Assembly (NCBI RefSeq): GCF_041435095.1 | Contig: NZ_CP108025.1 | Coordinates: 4,960,001 to 5,024,000, forward strand | DNA length: 64,000 nt | From: Kitasatospora sp. NBC_00315 | GTDB taxonomy: Bacteria > Actinomycetota > Actinomycetes > Streptomycetales > Streptomycetaceae | Direction of reading: 5' to 3' | Part shown: positions 57,367-64,000 of the stretch, in pieces | Layout: each line of letters begins with the position of its first letter | How positions within the stretch are numbered: the stretch's first letter is position 1 | The notes under the pieces: generated by a model | Database searches by the model: none | What the model saw: the letters and a program-made list of their open reading frames with translations, nothing else | Told to the model about the DNA's origin: nothing | Position numbers and translations under genes: made by a program

Positions 57367-60048
57367 ATGAGTAGCCTCTTTGACGACCTCCCGCTCCCCG
57401 GCTTCGAACTGCCCGCCGCCCGCAAGCCCGCCGCCGGCCCGAAGCGCCCCGCCGCCGCCACCGCGCCCGTCGACGGGCCCCACGACGTGCCGTACGACGT
57501 GCCGTACGACCGGGCACCCCACGACGAGGAGCCCCCGCCCCACGAGGAGGACGCCTCGTACGCCGCCTACGAGGAGGACATCCCGGCGGACCTCTTCCGG
57601 ACCGACCACGCGGCGCAGGCCGAGCGGGACGCCTGGCACCGCAACGGCGCCGCCCGGACGGTGGTCGACCCGGTGCAGCTGCTGGAGGGCATGAACGACC
57701 CGCAGCGCGAGGCCGTCCTGCACGCCGGTTCACCGCTGCTGATCGTGGCCGGCGCCGGATCCGGCAAGACCCGGGTACTGACCCACCGGATCGCGTACCT
57801 GCTCGGCGCGCGGCACGTGCAGCCCGGCGAGATCCTGGCGATCACCTTCACCAACAAGGCCGCCGGCGAGATGCGCGAGCGCGTCGAGCAGCTGGTCGGC
57901 CCGCGGGCCCGGGCGATGTGGGTCTCCACCTTCCACAGCGCGTGCGTGCGGATCCTGCGCCGGGAGAGCAAGCTGCTCGGCTTCACGTCCAGCTTCTCGA
58001 TCTACGACTCGGCGGACTCCCAGCGGCTGATGGCCCTGGTCTGCCGGGATCTGGACCTCGACCCGAAGCAGTACCCGCCGAAGTCCTTCACCTCGAAGAT
58101 CAGCAACCTCAAGAACGAGCTGATCGACGAGGAGACGTACGCCGACCAGGCGGCCAACCCGATGGAGAAGAAGCTGGCCGAGGCGTACGCGCTCTACCAG
58201 CGGCGCCTGCGCGAGGCCAACGCGCTGGACTTCGACGACATCATCATGACGACGGTCAACCTGCTGCAGGCCTTCCCGGCCGTCGCCGAGCACTACCGCC
58301 GCCGGTTCCGGCACATCCTGGTGGACGAGTACCAGGACACCAACCACGCCCAGTACATGCTGGTCCGCGAGCTGAGCGGCGGCACCGCGACGGCCGCGCC
58401 CCGGCGCACCGTGGACGGGGACCTGGTGAACCCGGCCGCGGCCGGGCTCGCCGAGGTGCCGCCCGCCGAGCTGTGCGTGGTCGGTGACGCGGACCAGTCG
58501 ATCTACGCCTTCCGCGGCGCCACGATCCGCAACATCCTCCAGTTCGAGGAGGACTACCCGAACGCCACCACCATCCTGCTGGAGCAGAACTACCGCTCCA
58601 CCCAGACCATCCTGAGCGCCGCCAACGCGGTCATCGAGCGGAACACCAGCCGCCGCGAGAAGAAGCTCTGGACGGCCGGCGAGGACGGCGAGAAGGTCGT
58701 CGGCTACGTCGCGGACGACGAGCACGGCGAGGCCCAGTTCATCGCCGACGAGATCGACCGGCTCACCGACGCGGGCGACGCCCGCCCCGGGGACGTGGCG
58801 ATCTTCTACCGGACGAACGCCCAGTCCCGCGTGTTCGAGGAGGTGTTCATCCGGGTCGGCCTGCCCTACAAGGTCGTCGGCGGTGTGCGCTTCTACGAGC
58901 GCAAGGAGGTCCGGGACGTCCTCGCCTACCTGCGGGTGCTCTCCAACCCCGAGGACACCGTGCCGCTGCGCCGGATCCTCAACGTCCCCAAGCGGGGCAT
59001 CGGCGACCGTGCCGAGGCGATGATCGACGCGCTCGCCTCCCGCGAGCGGATCAGCTTCGCGCAGGCGCTGGTCCGGGTCGACGAGGCGTACGGGCTGGCC
59101 GCGCGCTCCGCCAACGCGGTGAAGAAGTTCAACACCCTGTTGGCCGGGCTGCGCCAGGTGGTCGAGTCGGGCGCCGGCCCGGCCGCCGTGCTGGAGGCGG
59201 TGCTGGAGGAGACCGGCTACCTCGCCGAGCTGCAGTCCTCCACGGATCCGCAGGACGAGACCCGGGTGGAGAACCTCCAGGAGCTCGCCTCGGTGGCCCT
59301 GGAGTACGAGCAGGACCCGGGCGAGCGGCCGGAGGCGGAGGAGGGGGACGCCACCCCGCCGCTCGGCTCGCTGGCCGACTTCCTGGAGCGGGTCGCGCTG
59401 GTCGCCGACTCCGACCAGATCCCGGAGGACGACGACGGCGCGGGCGTCATCACGATGATGACCCTGCACACCGCCAAGGGCCTGGAGTTCCCGGTGGTCT
59501 TCCTGACCGGCATGGAGGACGGGATCTTCCCGCACATGCGGGCGCTCAACCAGGTCAAGGAGCTGGAGGAGGAGCGCCGGCTCGCCTACGTCGGCCTCAC
59601 CCGGGCCCGGCAGCGGCTCTACCTGACCAGGTCGGTGCTGCGCAGCGCCTGGGGCCAGCCCTCGTACAACCCGGCCTCGCGGTTCCTGGAGGAGATCCCG
59701 GAGCCGCTGGTGGACTGGAAGCGCAAGGGCGCGGCCTCCGCGCCGCCCCCGCGCAGCTCGTACAGCGGCTCGGGCTTCAGCCCGAGCAGCGGCGGCTCGC
59801 GCGGCTCCTCGCGCGGCGGCGCCACGGCCGCCCCGCCCAAGGCGGGCTGGGGCCAGTCGGCGCGCCGGGTGGTCGAGCGCGAGGTGGTGGGGCTGGCGGT
59901 CGGCGACCGGGTGACCCACGACTCCTTCGGGCTCGGCACGGTGGTGGCGACCAGCGGCGTCGGCGACAAGGCGCAGGCCACGGTGGACTTCGGCGCGGCC
60001 GGGCGCAAGCAGCTGCTGCTGCGCTACGCGCCGGTGGAGAAGCTCTGA
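57367..60048 (+). CDS. pcrA: ATP-dependent DNA helicase PcrA/UvrD
   Basis: A superfamily 1A 3'-5' helicase for repair and replication restart. The 893-residue protein has a non-conserved acidic 100-residue head (including a DVPYDVPYD repeat), Walker A GAGSGKT (129-135), TFTNKAAGEM, DEYQDTN (about 319-325), GDADQSIYAFRGA, QNYRST, TAKGLEFPVVFL and VGLTRARQRLYL. A 25-residue insert follows LVRELSGG before motif III. The C-terminal 60 residues form the Tudor-like module VGDRVTHDSFGLGTVV that binds RNA polymerase in PcrA. TAGACT at 57352-57357 could be its -10. Confidence 0.95.
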   Translation: MSSLFDDLPLPGFELPAARKPAAGPKRPAAATAPVDGPHDVPYDVPYDRAPHDEEPPPHEEDASYAAYEEDIPADLFRTDHAAQAERDAWHRNGAARTVVDPVQLLEGMNDPQREAVLHAGSPLLIVAGAGSGKTRVLTHRIAYLLGARHVQPGEILAITFTNKAAGEMRERVEQLVGPRARAMWVSTFHSACVRILRRESKLLGFTSSFSIYDSADSQRLMALVCRDLDLDPKQYPPKSFTSKISNLKNELIDEETYADQAANPMEKKLAEAYALYQRRLREANALDFDDIIMTTVNLLQAFPAVAEHYRRRFRHILVDEYQDTNHAQYMLVRELSGGTATAAPRRTVDGDLVNPAAAGLAEVPPAELCVVGDADQSIYAFRGATIRNILQFEEDYPNATTILLEQNYRSTQTILSAANAVIERNTSRREKKLWTAGEDGEKVVGYVADDEHGEAQFIADEIDRLTDAGDARPGDVAIFYRTNAQSRVFEEVFIRVGLPYKVVGGVRFYERKEVRDVLAYLRVLSNPEDTVPLRRILNVPKRGIGDRAEAMIDALASRERISFAQALVRVDEAYGLAARSANAVKKFNTLLAGLRQVVESGAGPAAVLEAVLEETGYLAELQSSTDPQDETRVENLQELASVALEYEQDPGERPEAEEGDATPPLGSLADFLERVALVADSDQIPEDDDGAGVITMMTLHTAKGLEFPVVFLTGMEDGIFPHMRALNQVKELEEERRLAYVGLTRARQRLYLTRSVLRSAWGQPSYNPASRFLEEIPEPLVDWKRKGAASAPPPRSSYSGSGFSPSSGGSRGSSRGGATAAPPKAGWGQSARRVVEREVVGLAVGDRVTHDSFGLGTVVATSGVGDKAQATVDFGAAGRKQLLLRYAPVEKL

Positions 60049-60072
60049 CCCTCGGGGCGGGCGGCCCGCGTC

Positions 60073-60100
60073 GGCGTCGGCCGGGGCCTCGGCCGACGCC
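60073..60100. terminator. Hairpin between pcrA and the M23 peptidase gene
   Basis: An 11-base-pair perfect stem (GGCGTCGGCCG / CGGCCGACGCC) with loop GGGCCT, in the gap between convergent genes. The motif GGGGCCTCGGCCG recurs directly after it. Confidence 0.6.
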
Positions 60101-60173
60101 TCGGTAGGGGCCTCGGCCGGGGGTTCGGCGGGGCTCCGAGCGGTGGGGCCGGTTCGGGGGTTCGGCGGGGGTC

Positions 60174-60941
60174 TCAGCGCGGGTCGAGGCCCTGGCCGAG
60201 CAGCCAGGGCAGCGGGTCGACCGGGGCGCCGCCGCCCGGGCGGACCTCGAAGTGCAGGTGCGGGCCGGTGCTGTTGCCGCTGCTGCCGGAGTAGGCGATC
60301 ACGTCCCCCGCCTTCACCTGGCCCTTGCGGACCCGGTAGGTGCGCAGATGGCAGTACCAGGTCTCGATGCCGTCCGGCGAGGTCACGATCGCCATGTAGC
60401 CGTACGCCGAGTTCCACTGCGTGCGGACGGTGCCGTCGGTGGCGGCCATCACGGGGGTGCCGCCCTGGACGGGGAAGTCGATCCCGGTGTGCCGGGCCGT
60501 CCAGTGGGTGCCGGCCTCGCCGAAGGTGGCGCTCAGGCCGTGCTCGGCGACCGGCAGCACCACCGCCGGGCGGGCGGGGGTGGGCGCCGGCGCCGGTGCG
60601 GCGGCGGGTCCGGGAGAGGACTGCTGGGTCGGGAGCGCGGTCCGGGCGTCACCGCGGGAGGCGTGGGCGGCGTCGCTCGCGCCGTCCGGGCCGGGCGACC
60701 TGCCGTCGGTGGGCAGGAGCGCCTCGGGGGCCGGCGCTGCGGACACCCGGCGGGCGGCGTCGCCGTGCACCGTCACGGCGGCCGCGCCGACCACTCCCAG
60801 CGCGGCCAGGGAGGGCAGCGCGACGCCCAGCAGCGCCGAGCGGGTGGCCGCCCCGGCGGCGCCGCGGCGCTCGGCACGCGACTGTGCGCGGGCGGCCAGC
60901 CGTAGCTCCGCACGGGTGGGGCGGGCTGCTGCGTCGGCCAT
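60174..60941 (-). CDS. M23-family peptidoglycan endopeptidase
   Basis: A 255-residue exported protein: a basic head (to about 33), one membrane segment (about 37-58), an Ala/Pro-rich wall-spanning linker and a C-terminal LytM domain. Zinc ligands are in HTGIDF (His and Asp) and HLHFEV (the HxH pair), with GSSGNSTGPHLHF as signature. It should cleave peptide crosslinks in peptidoglycan. Only one N-terminal anchor is present, with no LysM or SH3 module. Confidence 0.88.
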   Translation of the reverse strand: MADAAARPTRAELRLAARAQSRAERRGAAGAATRSALLGVALPSLAALGVVGAAAVTVHGDAARRVSAAPAPEALLPTDGRSPGPDGASDAAHASRGDARTALPTQQSSPGPAAAPAPAPTPARPAVVLPVAEHGLSATFGEAGTHWTARHTGIDFPVQGGTPVMAATDGTVRTQWNSAYGYMAIVTSPDGIETWYCHLRTYRVRKGQVKAGDVIAYSGSSGNSTGPHLHFEVRPGGGAPVDPLPWLLGQGLDPR

Positions 60942-61172
60942 CCGGGCGCCGCCTCCTCGGGGTTCTCGGGGGAGGGAGAAATCAGCCGAGACTGTAGCCG
61001 TTCGGTCGGAGAGCGGACAAAAGGGCGGGCTGTCAAGAGGCCGGACGGTCGTTCGGTGGCCGCGGGGCCGATGGCCCGGGCAACCCGGGTGCGCGCTCGT
61101 CCGGACGGCCGAGAACGGCTCGGGGCGGTGGCCGCGGAGCGCCGATGGCCCACCGCAGGCCCCGGCGGTGCT

Positions 61173-61988
61173 TCAGGCGGCCCGGTCCCCCGGCGGGGCG
61201 GCGTCCCGGCCGGTCGCCAGGATCCGGCGTACCGCCTCCACCACCCGCCGGTCCACCGGCAGGCCCGCGTGGCCGACGCCCGGTACCCGGATGTTCTCGG
61301 CGCGGAGGTCCGGGTGGCGCAGCCGGGCGTTGCGGGCGGGCAGCACCACCTCGTCCAGCTCGCCCCAGAAGGCGGTGAACCGGGCCCGGCAGTGCGGGGC
61401 GGGCCGGTCCAGCTCGGTGAGCAGGTCGCTACCGGGGCGCAGCTGCCGGGTGACCGGGAAGGGACTCGGGAGGTGGGCGGCGAGCGTGCCCTCGTGCGGT
61501 GCGGCCAGCGTGATCACCAGCGGCACGTGGGCGTCCCCGCCGAGCCGCTGCACGTAGTACCGGGCGATCAGACCGCCCAGGCTGTGCCCGACCAGGGTGA
61601 CCGGCGCGCCCGAGTGGGCCCGCCCGGCCCACTCGACGTGCCGGCCGAGCAGCACGGCGGCGGTCCGGACGTCGCTGGTCAGCGGAGAGTGGTTGAGGGC
61701 GTGCAGATGGGTGCGGCCGTCCCGGTGCAGGGCGCGGAGCATGGGGTGGAAGACGGCGCGGTTGTCGGCGAAGCCGTGCAGGAACAGCACCGGGCCCGCG
61801 GTCGGCCCGTCGGGCCCGGGCGGACAGGACCGGCCGGTGGCCGGACGTGGCTCGTCGGTCAGGCCGCTGGGGTATCTGGCCAGGTGGCCGGCGAGCGCGG
61901 CGGCCTCGGCGCCGGCGCCGCGGGCGACGGCCGCGGCGCGCCGGAAGGGTTCGGATCGGAAGGGCACGGACCGGATGGGCAGAGACAT
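61173..61988 (-). CDS. Lipase/esterase of the alpha/beta-hydrolase fold
   Basis: A 271-residue protein from the ATG at 61988 (GGGGAG upstream); an in-frame extension of 60 residues is low-complexity and unlikely. VLFLHGFADNRAVFHPML supplies the oxyanion hole, GHSLGGLIARYYVQRLGG the serine nucleophile, GELDEVV the acid and VGHAGL the histidine. The LIARYY element is typical of triacylglycerol-lipase/PGAP1-like enzymes. No signal peptide is evident. It is on the same strand as the M23 peptidase gene, 231 bases upstream of it. Confidence 0.82.
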   Translation of the reverse strand: MSLPIRSVPFRSEPFRRAAAVARGAGAEAAALAGHLARYPSGLTDEPRPATGRSCPPGPDGPTAGPVLFLHGFADNRAVFHPMLRALHRDGRTHLHALNHSPLTSDVRTAAVLLGRHVEWAGRAHSGAPVTLVGHSLGGLIARYYVQRLGGDAHVPLVITLAAPHEGTLAAHLPSPFPVTRQLRPGSDLLTELDRPAPHCRARFTAFWGELDEVVLPARNARLRHPDLRAENIRVPGVGHAGLPVDRRVVEAVRRILATGRDAAPPGDRAA

Positions 61989-62137
61989 GCGGCGGCTCCC
62001 CGGGGTGGTGGCGGGGGCTGGGCGGTGACGCCCGGTCGGGCGGCACGGATCGGCCCGTCGGTCCGGAGCGCGGTCCGGTGCGCCGACCGGTGGCCCGGTG
62101 GCGGCGGGACCGCGAAGGACGACGGGGTCCTGTGATT

Positions 62138-62153
62138 TTCCCCTCGTGGGGAA
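62138..62153. other. Small inverted repeat upstream of the lipase gene
   Basis: A perfect 6-base-pair TTCCCC-TCGT-GGGGAA repeat in the 289-base divergent gap between the lipase gene and icmB. It may be an operator for either gene. Confidence 0.35.
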
Positions 62154-62207
62154 GGGCGAAACGACCAACCGACCCCGGTGGCGCTACCCTCCCCTCAGAC
62201 TAGTTAT

Positions 62208-62222
62208 CGATGGTTAACATCG
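62208..62222. promoter_or_regulatory. Palindrome upstream of icmB
   Basis: CGATG-GTTAA-CATCG lies in an A/T-rich island (62199-62222) that stands out from the GC-rich surroundings. CACAAT at 62234-62239 is a possible -10 about 40 bases before the start codon, so the palindrome would overlap the -35 region. Confidence 0.5.
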
Positions 62223-62277
62223 CCCGGACCGGACACAATCCGGTGGGGTGGCGTCCGACCTCGTCCAGGAGGCAGTG

Positions 62278-62685
62278 ATGGGTGTGTCAGGGCCGATCCG
62301 CGTGGTGGTCGCCAAGCCGGGGCTGGATGGTCACGACCGTGGCGCCAAGGTGATCGCGCGCGCGCTGCGCGACGCCGGCATGGAGGTCATCTACACGGGA
62401 CTGCACCAGACGCCCGAGCAGGTGGTGGACACCGCGATCCAGGAGGACGCGGACGGCATCGGCCTGTCGATCCTCTCCGGGGCGCACATGACGCTCTGCG
62501 CCCGGGTGCTGGAGCTGCTCAGGGAGCGGGACGCCGCGGACATCAAGGTCTTCTGCGGCGGGATCATCCCGGAGGCGGACATCATCGAACTCAAGGCACT
62601 TGGTGTCGCGGACATCTTCACGCCGGGCACGCCCACCCGGGACGTGGTGGCCTGGGTGGAGGCGAATCTGCGCGCCGCGGTCTGA
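62278..62685 (+). CDS. icmB: Isobutyryl-CoA mutase small subunit (adenosylcobalamin-binding)
   Basis: A 135-residue free-standing B12-binding domain. AGGAGG lies five bases before the ATG. The cobalamin motif DGHDRG (Asp17, His19, Gly22; His19 is the lower axial ligand) is followed by LSILSGAHM and [11 protein letters not shown], the standard set for mutase B12 domains. Its size matches IcmB, which pairs with a separate large subunit to interconvert isobutyryl-CoA and n-butyryl-CoA, and its place after pcrA, M23 peptidase and lipase genes matches my memory of streptomycete synteny. The large subunit is not in the window. Confidence 0.85.
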   Translation: MGVSGPIRVVVAKPGLDGHDRGAKVIARALRDAGMEVIYTGLHQTPEQVVDTAIQEDADGIGLSILSGAHMTLCARVLELLRERDAADIKVFCGGIIPEADIIELKALGVADIFTPGTPTRDVVAWVEANLRAAV

Positions 62686-62706
62686 CGGCCGCCGCCGGGG
62701 CGGCCG
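62686..62706. terminator. Hairpin between icmB and the DUF5691 gene
   Basis: An 8-base-pair stem (CGGCCGCC / GGCGGCCG) beginning at the base after the icmB stop, between convergent genes. Further GC-rich repeats fill the gap to 62795. Confidence 0.5.
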
Positions 62707-62795
62707 GACAGGTCGGGCGACCGGCCGGGTGACCGGGCGACCGGCCCGTCGGCCGGCCGCCGCCGGGTTCACCCCGGCCCGGGCGGCCCGCACCG

Positions 62796-64000
62796 TCAGG
62801 CGTCCGGCGTGGCCGCTCCCTCGGGTGAGCGCCCCTCCGGTGCCTCGTCCCGCGGTGTCCGCACCGCCGGTGCCTCCTGCGCCGGTGCCTCCTGCCGCGC
62901 CGGTGCTTCCGGGCCCGGTCCGGCGCCGTCCGGGCCGGCCTGTGTCAGTTCGGCCAGCATCGCGGCGCGGAAGCGAAGCGTCCCGGCGAGCCGGGCGAAG
63001 GTCTCCGCCCAGGCCGAGTCGGGCGCGGCGTCCGCCGCCAGCGCCTCGACGGCCGGCGCGGTCTCCGGGGCGAGGGCCCGTTCGGTCATACCGAGTACTC
63101 CACTGTGGCTCCACGGGTACGCCCCGGAGCCGGCCGCCCGCTCCAGCGCCGCCACCACGGCGGTGGACAGCGGGGGCGTCCAGGGTGTGGCGCAGGCCCC
63201 CAGGAGCTGGAACGCCTCGCCCAGTCCGTACGCCCGGATGAACGCCGCCGTCCAGGCCGCCCGCTCCGGTGCGGGCAGCACGGACAGCAGCTTGGCGGGC
63301 GCGCCCGCCGTCGGGACGGCCCGGGCGCCCGGGCCCGGCCGGGGCGCGGGCCCCAGCAGCGCCCGGGCCCAGTCGGCGTCGTGCTGCCGCACGGCGGCCC
63401 GGGCCCAGGCCTCGCGCAGGTCGTCGGCCCAACTGCTGTCACCGGCTCCGCCGTCGCCGGCGGCGTTCGCGGCGTCGCCGACCGGGAGGGCGAGCAGCCC
63501 GCCCGGCGTGAGCCCCGTGGCATCCGTCCAGGTGCGCAGCGGGGTGGCCGCGACGAGTTCGCCGAACCACCAGGCCCGCTGACCGCGACCGGTCGGCGAG
63601 GCGAGCGGTATGCCGTCCCGTTGCATCGCGGCGTCGCACTCGGTCGGCGGGGAGACCGACAGTCGCCCGCCGCTGCCGCAGAGGCGCACGGCGGCCCGGG
63701 CGCGCTCGGCCATCCGGGCGGCCAGGGCGGAGCCGGGGAGGCTGGAGAGCAGTTCGGCGGCCGTCGCCCGGACGTTCCGGCTGCGGTCCCCGAGAGCGGC
63801 CTCCAGGAACGGTTCGTCCGCCGGGGAGAGGCCGTCCTGGAGGGCGTCCAGAAAGAGCAGGCGGTCCTCCGCGCGCTCGGTCGGCCACGTGCCGCGGAGC
63901 AGGGCGAGGCCCGAGGCCGGGGCGCTGCGGCGCAGCATGGTCAGGTACGTGACGCGCTCGGCGAACAGCCCCTCGTGCCAGATCCGGTCGGCGGGGGAGC
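62796..64000 (-). CDS. DUF5691 family protein, 5' end cut by the window
   Basis: The frame is open to the right edge (in-frame residues ...WHEGLFAERVTYLT precede the ATG at 63938), so the start lies outside. At least 400 residues are present. A short HEAT-like segment (FLEAALGDRSRNVRATAAELLSSLPG) precedes a region with few recognisable motifs and a low-complexity Pro/Glu/Ala end. I assign it to DUF5691 from overall resemblance only. Such genes usually sit in clusters with SWIM zinc-finger, MoxR-type AAA and VWA genes. Confidence 0.6.
   Translation of the reverse strand, partial: SPADRIWHEGLFAERVTYLTMLRRSAPASGLALLRGTWPTERAEDRLLFLDALQDGLSPADEPFLEAALGDRSRNVRATAAELLSSLPGSALAARMAERARAAVRLCGSGGRLSVSPPTECDAAMQRDGIPLASPTGRGQRAWWFGELVAATPLRTWTDATGLTPGGLLALPVGDAANAAGDGGAGDSSWADDLREAWARAAVRQHDADWARALLGPAPRPGPGARAVPTAGAPAKLLSVLPAPERAAWTAAFIRAYGLGEAFQLLGACATPWTPPLSTAVVAALERAAGSGAYPWSHSGVLGMTERALAPETAPAVEALAADAAPDSAWAETFARLAGTLRFRAAMLAELTQAGPDGAGPGPEAPARQEAPAQEAPAVRTPRDEAPEGRSPEGAATPDA

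Overview
The window is chromosomal core DNA from a high-GC actinobacterium of the Streptomyces/Kitasatospora type. The reasons are a GC content near 70 percent, strong GC3 bias with frequent GTG starts, a ribosomal protein operon with no rpsD between rpsK and rpoA, and the sporulation regulators WhiD and BldM next to a ShbA-like sigma factor. I see no insertion sequence, prophage, CRISPR array, tRNA or rRNA gene.

Region 1 (1-11.8 kb) is the end of the spc operon and the alpha operon: rpmD (3' end), rplO, secY, adk, map, infA, rpmJ, rpsM, rpsK, rpoA, rplQ, then truA, an ABC-F ATPase, rplM and rpsI. An mscL gene with its own promoter and a C-terminal zinc ribbon lies between map and infA. Region 2 (11.9-27.9 kb) holds envelope precursor and tRNA-modification genes: glmM, coaA (minus), glmS, acpS, NAD(P)HX repair, alr, an alpha/beta hydrolase, then tsaE and tsaB-rimI-tsaD. 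Between tsaE and tsaB are a small gene behind a DtxR/IdeR-type iron box and an exported protein resembling a catalytically dead L,D-transpeptidase.

Region 3 (27.9-37.5 kb) is groES-groEL1 under two CIRCE operators, a LysR regulator, whiD, bldM behind a sigma-BldN-type promoter, a ShbA-like sigma factor with a DDSS-repeat head, guaB and guaB3. Region 4 (37.5-49.2 kb) is signalling and redox: a membrane protein, two related transmembrane Ser/Thr kinases flanking a membrane-anchored pseudokinase, an aldehyde dehydrogenase, a cholesterol-oxidase-like GMC enzyme with a ferredoxin-like Cys cluster, and a zinc-ribbon membrane protein. Region 5 (49.2-64 kb) holds a 1.1 kb stretch with no confident gene, guaA, a DoxX-Rieske fusion, a PspC-type envelope stress module (two minus-strand genes divergent from a histidine kinase/response regulator pair), the helicase pcrA, an M23 peptidase, a lipase, icmB and the 3' part of a DUF5691 gene cut by the right edge.

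Most of the window is well-known core biology. The most interesting items are the kinase-pseudokinase-kinase cluster, the iron-box small protein, the dead transpeptidase-like protein, several start codons placed exactly where a transcript from a good -10 box would begin (predicted leaderless mRNAs), terminators whose T-run doubles as the -35 box of the next gene, and several uncharacterised operator-like palindromes. All functional calls come from reading the sequence and memory of protein families; no search was run.
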